NCBI GenBank assembly: GCA_020348185.1
Contig: CP070743.1
Span: 318,274 to 324,282, forward strand
Source of the DNA: Nitrospirota bacterium
GTDB taxonomy: Bacteria > Nitrospirota > Nitrospiria > Nitrospirales > UBA8639
Length of the DNA: 6,009 nt
Reading direction: 5' to 3'
Shown here: piece after piece, positions 1 to 5,415 of the stretch
Numbering within the stretch: the first letter of the stretch is position 1
Layout of the letters: the number at the start of each line of letters is the position of its first letter
Position numbers and translations under genes: made by a program
Notes under the pieces: generated by a model
Told to the model about the DNA's origin: nothing
Seen by the model: only the letters and a program-made list of their open reading frames with translations
The model's database searches: none

Positions 1-1
1 C

Positions 2-135
2 AAGTTTCAGGGTCGAAGAGTTAAAGAGGTCCAAGAGTCAAAGGGGTCGAAGAAATTAGAACGGAGAAGGATTTAAGTGTTTTTCAGAGGGTCTGACCTT
101 TTCGACACTTGGACTTTTTCACTTTTGACACCCTG
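2..135. repeat. Degenerate 8-9 bp tandem repeat forming a long imperfect inverted repeat (copy 1, upstream of clpX)
   Basis: The left arm (8-52) is a run of units of the type GTCNAAGR: GGTCGAAGA, GTTAAAGA, GGTCCAAGA, GTCAAAGG, GGTCGAAGA, with GTC (or GTT) starting at 12, 20, 29, 37 and 46, so spacing alternates 8 and 9. The right arm (91-135) is pyrimidine-rich and aligns without gaps to the reverse complement of the left arm; by hand 29 of 45 positions pair and about six more would be G-U in the + strand RNA. The outer CAGGGT (8-13) pairs with ACCCTG (130-135), and GTCCAAG (29-35) pairs perfectly. The heading AAGTTTCAGGGTCGAA (2-17) and the word CAGAGGGTC (85-93) recur in the copy after clpX. 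The left border may lie outside the window. Function unknown. Confidence 0.8.
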
Positions 136-146
136 CTCATTAATTT

Positions 147-151
147 GGTGA
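147..151 (+). promoter_or_regulatory. Shine-Dalgarno-like GGTGA of clpX
   Basis: GGTGA matches the 3' half of the consensus GGAGGTGA and lies just before the ATG at 155. The TGA at 149-151 inside it is in frame with clpX, so no upstream extension of the protein is possible and ATG 155 is the first available start. The site is modest in strength. Confidence 0.6.
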
Positions 152-154
152 CCA

Positions 155-1414
155 ATGGCTAAACAAGCTAAATCAGATGCAAGCCTTCGCTGTTCGTTTT
201 GTGGAAAGAGCCGGGATCAGGTCCGAAAGCTTATTGCAGGTCCGACGGTCTATATTTGTGACGAGTGTGTGGGGTTGTGCAACGACATCATTTCTGAGGA
301 ATGGCAAGAGGCGAAAGAAGAAATTTCGGCTAAGCTGCGAAAGCCATCTGAAATCAAGCAGCATCTGAATAATTATTTGATTGGCCAAGAGGGCGCCAAA
401 AAGACTCTTTCGGTTGCCGTCTATAATCATTACAAACGTATTGCGGCAAACGAACTCGATGACGTCGAGCTCCAAAAGGGAAACATTCTCCTGATTGGCC
501 CAACAGGCACGGGTAAAACGTTATTCGCGCAGACGTTGGCTCAATACTTAGATGTTCCCTTTACCATTGCCGATGCGACGACTCTGACCGAGGCTGGCTA
601 TGTTGGGGAAGACGTGGAAAACATCATTTTAAAACTCCTCCAGTCGGCGGACTATGAAGTTGATCGGGCTGAGCGCGGGATCGTCTACATTGACGAAATT
701 GACAAAATTACGAGGAAGTCGGATAGCCCTTCCATCACTCGGGATGTCTCTGGAGAAGGTGTTCAGCAAGCCTTGCTGAAACTCATTGAAGGAACGACAG
801 CCAATGTTCCCCCTCAGGGAGGTCGAAAGCATCCTCATCAAGAATTTATTCAAGTCAACACGACCAATATTTTGTTTATCTGTGGGGGGGCTTTTGTTGG
901 GTTGGAATCTATTATTGAGCAGCGGCTCAACCAAAAGCGGTTGGGATTTCGAGCAGAAACTCGAGCACGACGGGAACGGAATACCAATGCGTTATTTGCC
1001 CAGGTTCAACCAGAAGATCTTCTTCACTATGGACTGATTCCAGAATTTATTGGCCGACTTCCTGTCATTGCCACCTTGGATGAATTGGACGAACGCGCCT
1101 TGGTTCGGATTCTTAATGAACCCAAGAACGCTCTGACCAAGCAATATCAAAAACTGCTGTCGTTTGATAAAGTCAAGCTCAAATTCACCGATGGGGCCTT
1201 AAAGGCCATTGCGCAAAAGGCTTACCATCAAAAAACCGGAGCCCGAGGGCTCCGTGCCATTCTTGAATCAGTCATGCTGGATGTAATGTATGATATCCCT
1301 TCGCAAAAAGATATCAAGGAAGTGTTGATTACCGAAGAAGTCATTCAAGGGAAGGGCGAACCGATTAAAGTTCTGGGACAACAAAAGGGGATCAAACCGG
1401 CAGTCGGATCATAG
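155..1414 (+). CDS. clpX: ATP-dependent Clp protease ATP-binding subunit ClpX
   Basis: ClpX is a hexameric AAA+ unfoldase in the cytoplasm that recognises tagged proteins, unfolds them with ATP and feeds them to the ClpP peptidase. The 419 residues match the usual length (about 420). Visible in order: the N-terminal zinc-binding domain with C13, C16, C35 and C38; Walker A GPTGTGKT (115-122); the pore-1 loop GYVG (148-151); Walker B IVYIDEID (176-183); the RKH substrate loop (224-226); the ClpP-docking tripeptide as LGF (263-265); the arginine-finger region EFIGRLP (297-303, R301); and sensor 2 GARGLR (362-367). All catalytic positions are present. One oddity is the segment after LGF, which reads RAETRARRER, more basic than the GFGA-type sequence of familiar ClpX proteins. 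clpP, the usual upstream neighbour, is not within the 154 bases before the start. Between it and whatever precedes lies a repeat, so clpX may have its own transcript or be separated from clpP by a long hairpin. It converges on topA. Confidence 0.98.
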   Translation: MAKQAKSDASLRCSFCGKSRDQVRKLIAGPTVYICDECVGLCNDIISEEWQEAKEEISAKLRKPSEIKQHLNNYLIGQEGAKKTLSVAVYNHYKRIAANELDDVELQKGNILLIGPTGTGKTLFAQTLAQYLDVPFTIADATTLTEAGYVGEDVENIILKLLQSADYEVDRAERGIVYIDEIDKITRKSDSPSITRDVSGEGVQQALLKLIEGTTANVPPQGGRKHPHQEFIQVNTTNILFICGGAFVGLESIIEQRLNQKRLGFRAETRARRERNTNALFAQVQPEDLLHYGLIPEFIGRLPVIATLDELDERALVRILNEPKNALTKQYQKLLSFDKVKLKFTDGALKAIAQKAYHQKTGARGLRAILESVMLDVMYDIPSQKDIKEVLITEEVIQGKGEPIKVLGQQKGIKPAVGS

Positions 1415-1426
1415 GGCTTGAGAGGA

Positions 1427-1600
1427 AAGTTTCAGGGTCGAAAGGGGACAAGGGGTCAAAAAGTCAAAGAGTCCAAAAGTTCAAGAGGTCAAAGAAACCG
1501 ATGATCATAAAGTCAGAAAGCCCAATTGCTTCCGGTAACAGAGGGTCCGCCCTAGATTATGACCCCTTCGACTTTTAGACCTTTTCGACTCTTTAACCCC
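1427..1600. repeat. Degenerate 8-9 bp tandem repeat with long inverted arms (copy 2, between convergent clpX and topA)
   Basis: Begins 13 bases after the clpX stop with AAGTTTCAGGGTCGAA (1427-1442), identical to the heading of the copy before clpX. GTC-type units start at 1437, 1446 (GAC variant), 1455, 1463, 1471, 1479 and 1488, again spaced 8 or 9. Bases 1452-1490 pair with 1561-1600 with one bulge; by hand about 31 of 39 positions are Watson-Crick, including GGGGT/ACCCC at the base and an AAAAG/CTTTT block. The roughly 70-base loop contains CAGAGGGTC (1539-1547), also shared with copy 1. Its place between two gene ends would suit a bidirectional transcript-end structure, but neither side of the stem is followed by a convincing U-run. 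Confidence 0.82.
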
Positions 1601-1608
1601 AAAAATGA

Positions 1609-3939
1609 CTATCCCGCTTCCTGATAGCCGCAGCCTTCCTTTTGACAGTAAATGCTTACCCCACTTTGCTTTTTAACTTTCTCAACCAGAAACGGAGATT
1701 GACAATTGGGGCAAGGGCGATTCACCGGGCGGTCCCACAGGGCATAATTGCATTCTGGATATCGACTGCAGGAATAAAAGGTTCGTCCCTTCTTGGTTCG
1801 TTTCTGGACTAGTTCTCCCACGCAATTTTCGACTGGACAATGAACCCCTACCTTTAAGGGCTTCGTGGTTTTACATTCTGGGTACTGAGAACATGCCAAA
1901 AATCCACCAAACCGGCCGCGTTTGACCACCATGGGACTGCCACACTTTTCACAGACCTCATCGGCAATCTCGACTGGTTTTTCCTCAATGTGAATGACTC
2001 CCTCTTCATCCTTTTTGAACTGTTTAGTGTTCTTGCAATCAGGGTAGCCTGGACAGGCCAGAAAATGCCCATGACGCCCCCATTTGATCACCATATTCCG
2101 CCCGCATTTATCGCAGATAATGTCGGTCGGTTCCTCTTTTCCCTTTAGACCTTCCATCTGCTCTTCTGCGACAGATAAATCTTTGGCAAATGGGGAGTAG
2201 AATTCCTTCACGGTGGTCACCCAATCTTTATCGCCTTCCTCGATATTGTCGAGTTCGCTCTCCATTCTGGCCGTAAATTCTACATCAAAGACATCCGGGA
2301 AATGGCGAACGAGTTGATTATTTACAATACGCCCCAATTCGGTGGGACGGAATCGTAATTCTTCTTTTTCAACGTATTGTCGATCTTGGATCGTTGAGAT
2401 GATGGTCGCATAGGTCGAGGGTCTCCCGATTCCCTTTTCTTCCATCTCGCGGATTAAAAGCGCCTCATTATAACGAGGCGGAGGTTGGGTGAAATGCTGC
2501 TTGGGTGTCACCCCCTGATCAGGGCCCTCTAAGAGTCTCAACGACTCACCCACCGAAAGTTCCGGCAGACGGTTCTCCTCATCCTCACGGTTCTCAGATT
2601 CCGACGTGGTGGTGCTTCCGGATTGGTCTATCCCTTCAATATAGATTCGGCGATAGCCGTCAAATTTTTCTACGGTGCCGGAAGCTCGCAGCAGATACTC
2701 ATTAGCCTGAATATCAACTCCCGTGACTACATCGAGGCCGCGGGTCATTTGAGAAGCCACAAAACGGTTCCAGATCAGTCGGTACAGTTTGTACAGATCT
2801 GGCTCCAAGTATGAGCGGAGGCTTTCCGGATCTCGACGAACCGATGTCGGACGGATGGCCTCGTGAGCTTCCTGCGCCGCTTTTTGAGTTTTATAAACAT
2901 TGGGTTTCGATGGCAGGTATGGTTGACCAAAATTCTCCTGAATATAATCCCTCACTTCGGCTTGAGCCTCCGGGGCAATACGAGTGGAATCGGTTCGCAT
3001 ATAGGTGATCAAGCCCACCTGACCTTCCTGACCGACCACAACCCCTTCATACAGTTGTTGAGCCAGAACCATGGTCTTTTTGGCAGAGAAGCGAAGTTTC
3101 CGGGCACTTTCTTGCTGAAGACGACTGGTGATAAACGGTGGGGAAGGATTCCGTCGCTTATCTTTTTGTTCGATTCCTGAAACGGTGAAAGGAGCGGATT
3201 GCAAAGCTTCAACGATCTGGTTGGCCTCGTCCGCGGTCTGGATCTCGATACGCGTTCCTCGGTATTCTTGAACCTTTGCCTGGAAAGCAGGAGGGTGGTT
3301 CCCCTGCAGGGCTGCGCTAATCGTCCAATATTCCTGCGATTGAAAAGCCTCCCGTTCAGCTTCACGTTCACAGATGACACGGACAGCGACTGACTGGACC
3401 CTCCCTGCGCTCAGCCCTCGACGAATTTTTTTCCAAAGGAGCGGGCTAAGCATATACCCGACAATTCGGTCTAAAACCCGTCGGGCCTGCTGCGCGTTGA
3501 CTTTTTTCATGTCAATGCTGCCTGGTGATTGAATGGCACGCTTGATGGCTGATTCGGTTATCTCGTTAAAAAGGACTCGATACACATTGTGCCCGTTCCC
3601 ATTGAGTTCTTCCGCAATATGCCAAGCAATCGCTTCACCTTCCCGGTCGGGGTCGGGGGCTAAAAACACATTTTTTGCCTTTTTGGCTTGCGTCTTGATC
3701 TCGGTCAAAAACTTGCTTTTCCCACGAATCACCACATATTGGGGTTGGAAATCATGATCGACGTCAATTCCCAGTTTGCTTTTGGGCAGATCCTTGACGT
3801 GACCGACGGATGCGACGACCTGATACCCTCGTCCTAAATATTTGGTGAGGGTTCTGGCTTTTGTCGGAGACTCGACGATCACCAGCGATTTTCCTGCTGA
3901 AGTTTTTTTCGTATCCTTTTTCTTTACGGATTTAACCAC
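1609..3939 (-). CDS. topA: DNA topoisomerase I (type IA)
   Basis: Type IA topoisomerase that relaxes negative supercoils by cutting one strand through a 5'-phosphotyrosine link; it acts on the chromosome, mainly behind transcription. The protein has 776 residues. A lysine-rich tail (1-18) precedes the TOPRIM domain with E23 in IVESPTKA and the metal-binding acidic triad DPDRE (D96, D98, E100). SAGRVQS (177-183) is the conserved family motif, and the active-site tyrosine is Y313 in ITYMRTDS. EKGIGRPSTYA (501-511) is also typical. The C-terminus holds four C4 zinc ribbons: C609/C612/C629/C635, C663/C666/C683/C689, C701/C706/C724/C730 and C743/C746/C765/C770. A short acidic, Ser/Thr-rich stretch (438-456) looks like a surface loop. 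Start is GTG at 3937-3939: it has a good Shine-Dalgarno (3949-3953), and an in-frame TAG lies five codons upstream, which excludes an earlier start. It follows dprA on the same strand after a 241-base repeat-filled gap, a pairing seen in many bacteria. Confidence 0.98.
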   Translation of the reverse strand: MVKSVKKKDTKKTSAGKSLVIVESPTKARTLTKYLGRGYQVVASVGHVKDLPKSKLGIDVDHDFQPQYVVIRGKSKFLTEIKTQAKKAKNVFLAPDPDREGEAIAWHIAEELNGNGHNVYRVLFNEITESAIKRAIQSPGSIDMKKVNAQQARRVLDRIVGYMLSPLLWKKIRRGLSAGRVQSVAVRVICEREAEREAFQSQEYWTISAALQGNHPPAFQAKVQEYRGTRIEIQTADEANQIVEALQSAPFTVSGIEQKDKRRNPSPPFITSRLQQESARKLRFSAKKTMVLAQQLYEGVVVGQEGQVGLITYMRTDSTRIAPEAQAEVRDYIQENFGQPYLPSKPNVYKTQKAAQEAHEAIRPTSVRRDPESLRSYLEPDLYKLYRLIWNRFVASQMTRGLDVVTGVDIQANEYLLRASGTVEKFDGYRRIYIEGIDQSGSTTTSESENREDEENRLPELSVGESLRLLEGPDQGVTPKQHFTQPPPRYNEALLIREMEEKGIGRPSTYATIISTIQDRQYVEKEELRFRPTELGRIVNNQLVRHFPDVFDVEFTARMESELDNIEEGDKDWVTTVKEFYSPFAKDLSVAEEQMEGLKGKEEPTDIICDKCGRNMVIKWGRHGHFLACPGYPDCKNTKQFKKDEEGVIHIEEKPVEIADEVCEKCGSPMVVKRGRFGGFLACSQYPECKTTKPLKVGVHCPVENCVGELVQKRTKKGRTFYSCSRYPECNYALWDRPVNRPCPNCQSPFLVEKVKKQSGVSIYCQKEGCGYQEAG

Positions 3940-3948
3940 CGAATAGCA

Positions 3949-3953
3949 CTCCT
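3949..3953 (-). promoter_or_regulatory. Shine-Dalgarno AGGAG of topA, supporting a GTG start
   Basis: On the - strand AGGAG is followed by nine bases and then GTG GTT AAA. The spacing is normal. No ATG lies near in this frame, and the upstream in-frame TAG overlaps the beginning of the motif, so this site fixes the GTG at 3939 as the start of topA. Confidence 0.8.
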
Positions 3954-3981
3954 ATTGAATAAAGTCCTCGCCAAAAAGAAT

Positions 3982-4147
3982 GTCCAAAGCTTAATAGACC
4001 CAAAGTCTAATAGTCGGAAAAGGTCCAAAAGTCAAAAAGGTGTATCAATCTCATAGTCGCACGGTCAAACAGTCTGAAAGGACCAACGCTCAAAAGACGT
4101 CAAGAACTCCCTGCCTTATGACCCCTTCGACCTTGCCCCTATCCGAC
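3982..4147. repeat. Degenerate GTC-AAA repeat region (copy 3, between dprA and topA)
   Basis: On the + strand a long purine-rich stretch carries units such as GTCCAAAG (3982), GTCTAATA (4005), GTCGGAAA (4013), GTCCAAAA (4023), GTCAAAAA (4031), GTCGCACG (4056), GTCAAACA (4064) and GTCTGAAA (4072). Most neighbours are 8-10 apart. It is followed by a pyrimidine arm (4114-4147) with units like CCCCTTCGAC and CCTTGCCC. GTCGGA (4013-4018) pairs with TCCGAC (4142-4147), and AAGG (4037-4040) with CCTT (4114-4117); the arms differ by about six bases, as if one had lost or gained a unit. The exact heading and CAGAGGGTC word of copies 1 and 2 are not seen, so it is a more diverged relative. Confidence 0.65.
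4007..4035 (-). promoter_or_regulatory. Candidate sigma-70-type promoter of topA inside the repeat
   Basis: Reading the - strand, TTGACT (4035-4030, five of six to the -35 consensus) is followed by a 17-base spacer and TATTAG (4012-4007, four of six to the -10 consensus). Transcription would begin near 4000 and leave a leader of about 60 bases before the GTG of topA. The -35 word comes from the repeat unit itself, whose complement reads TTTTGAC, so the match may be partly a by-product of the repeat. This is inference only. Confidence 0.4.
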
Positions 4148-4180
4148 TCTGCGCCTTGCCCCAATAGCGCCAGGCTTTTT

Positions 4181-5320
4181 TCACCTTTCCCCTTGTTTGA
4201 CTGACACTTTCACATACCGAGCCCCCGGTAATTGCCGAATAACCCCCTTGATTTCTAAGGTTAAGAGAATACTCATCACTTCGGCAGGGGCAAATGAACT
4301 CTGAGAGAGTACGTCTTCCAGGGAGGTAGGTTCAAGTGAGACACAATTATAGAGGGCCTCTTCCTCCTGTCCCAGTTGAGAGGGGTGTGGAGAAGGTGGG
4401 CTAGGGTGACGAATGATTCGATCGCGAAACGGTGCTTCCAATTGGGGTAGCAATTCCTCAAGAATATCTTCCGGACCTTCTACCAGCTTGGCTCCTTGTT
4501 TGATAAGAAGATGAGGGCCCCGACTCATCGGATTGCTCACGGCTCCTGGAACCGCAAACACATCACGATTTTGTTCGGAGGCAAGCCGTGCGGTAACCAG
4601 TGATCCACTTTGAGCCGCGGCTTCTGTGACCACCACACCCATCGATATCCCACTGATGACTCGATTCCGCTCAGGAAAGTGGTGCCCCCGCGGTGCAGTG
4701 CCTGGAGGAAATTCAGAAATCACCCCCCCATGAGCTTCAATCTGTTGACGCAGGTTTTTGTGCTCTGAGGGGTACGTTCGATCGATTCCACATCCTAAGA
4801 CGGCAATGGTTCGCCCGCCTACTTCGATGGCCCCTTGATGGGCAGCTGAATCGATTCCGCGGGCCAAACCGCTCACGATCGTAAACCCCAATGCAGCCAG
4901 ATTCCCGCTGAGTTGGCGAGTGACGGCCCCTCCACTGTGGGTGCTTTTGCGGGATCCCACAATAGCCACTGCCTGGTGATCGGCTTCTTGAAGGGTTCCA
5001 GTCATATAGAGCAAGGGAGGAGGATCCGGAATCATTTTAAGTCGATGGGGATATATCGGATCCAAAATGGTCACAATTGAAAAATTACCTTGCTCCAGAG
5101 ACTGTCTTTCCTTGTGCACGTCTATGAGTAATTCAGAGTCCGGCTTTCCTTGAATACGTTTCGCAACGGAATGACTGACTCCTCCATCGACCGTTAATTC
5201 GTGGATAGAGGCTTCCAGGACTCCCTCAGGCGAACCGAACCGAAGCACCAGACGGGATAAAACCCCATTGCCTAACCCTTTGACAGCTTGTAACGTCTTC
5301 CACGCCAGCAAGGACTCCAT
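4181..5320 (-). CDS. dprA: DNA-processing protein DprA (Smf)
   Basis: DprA binds single-stranded DNA and loads RecA, protecting incoming DNA during natural transformation; it is also widespread in bacteria not known to be competent. Counted from the ATG at 5318-5320 the protein has 379 residues. An N-terminal helical region with the helix-hairpin-helix-like KGLGNGVLSRLV (14-25) leads into the Rossmann-type DprA core: VAIVGSRKS (118-126), SGLARGID (150-157), the GCGID motif (176-180), PPGTAPRGHHFPERNRVISG (205-224) and EAAAQSGSLVTA (233-244). A proline-rich linker (315-324) joins a C-terminal winged-helix-like domain (about 328-372). The same frame stays open to two TTG codons just before this ATG, but ATG has the better spacing from a GGAA motif. 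The gene sits between rng and topA on the same strand. No other competence gene is in the window, so a role in transformation is possible but not shown. Confidence 0.95.
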   Translation of the reverse strand: MESLLAWKTLQAVKGLGNGVLSRLVLRFGSPEGVLEASIHELTVDGGVSHSVAKRIQGKPDSELLIDVHKERQSLEQGNFSIVTILDPIYPHRLKMIPDPPPLLYMTGTLQEADHQAVAIVGSRKSTHSGGAVTRQLSGNLAALGFTIVSGLARGIDSAAHQGAIEVGGRTIAVLGCGIDRTYPSEHKNLRQQIEAHGGVISEFPPGTAPRGHHFPERNRVISGISMGVVVTEAAAQSGSLVTARLASEQNRDVFAVPGAVSNPMSRGPHLLIKQGAKLVEGPEDILEELLPQLEAPFRDRIIRHPSPPSPHPSQLGQEEEALYNCVSLEPTSLEDVLSQSSFAPAEVMSILLTLEIKGVIRQLPGARYVKVSVKQGER

Positions 5321-5327
5321 CAACAAT

Positions 5328-5331
5328 TTCC
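5328..5331 (-). promoter_or_regulatory. Weak Shine-Dalgarno GGAA of dprA, favouring the ATG start
   Basis: On the - strand CTGGAA is followed by seven bases and then ATG (5320). For the two upstream TTG codons (5326 and 5323) the gap would be only one or four bases, too short. An in-frame TGA eight codons before the ATG's TTG pair region limits any extension. This favours 5320 as the start. Confidence 0.5.
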
Positions 5332-5342
5332 AGATTAATAAA

Positions 5343-5404
5343 TTTCAGGTCCTACGTGAATAGTCGTCTTTTTTTTTTGAAACCTGAAACTCAAAACCTG
5401 AAAC
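5343..5404. repeat. CCTGAAAC direct repeats with an inverted TTTCAGGT copy, between rng and dprA
   Basis: AAACCTGAAAC occurs at 5380-5390 and again at 5394-5404, a 14-base period. An inverted partner, TTTCAGGT (5344-5351), pairs over eight bases with ACCTGAAA at 5382-5389 or 5396-5403, leaving a loop of 30 or 44 bases. A run of nine T (5370-5378) lies in the loop. The TTTCAGG word also occurs in the heading of the repeats around clpX (5-11 and 1430-1436), which suggests a loose relation. No function can be read from the sequence. Confidence 0.6.
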
Positions 5405-5415
5405 GAGAAACTTCT

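Noticed and set aside
8..53. Triplex-forming mirror repeat in the purine arm
   Set aside because: The purine run is broken by T and C in every unit, and the symmetry is inverted-complement, not mirror.
125..130. Perfect TTGACA before clpX as a -35 box
   Set aside because: No -10-like hexamer lies 16-18 bases downstream (that position falls on the Shine-Dalgarno at 147-153). The word comes from the repeat unit.
1501..1508. ATGATCAT palindrome in the loop of copy 2 as an operator
   Set aside because: An isolated 8-base palindrome without a second copy or promoter nearby is expected by chance.
3009..3380. A 123-codon open frame on the - strand inside topA
   Set aside because: It is a shifted-frame shadow of the intact topA reading frame, with no recognisable motif and no ribosome site.
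3982..4102. CRISPR array, because short similar words recur regularly in the gap
   Set aside because: Units are 8-10 bases, degenerate and contiguous, without constant repeats and unique spacers of CRISPR size.
4153..4181. GCCT/AGGC stem followed by six T as a + strand intrinsic terminator
   Set aside because: The stem is only four pairs with a 15-base loop, and no + strand gene ends there; the neighbours both run on the - strand.
5321..5326. TTG codons as the start of dprA
   Set aside because: They are too close to the GGAA motif, and ATG follows immediately with better spacing.
5370..5378. Nine-T run as a terminator tail
   Set aside because: It reads as T only on the + strand, where no gene ends and no strong stem precedes it; for the - strand rng transcript it is an A-run.
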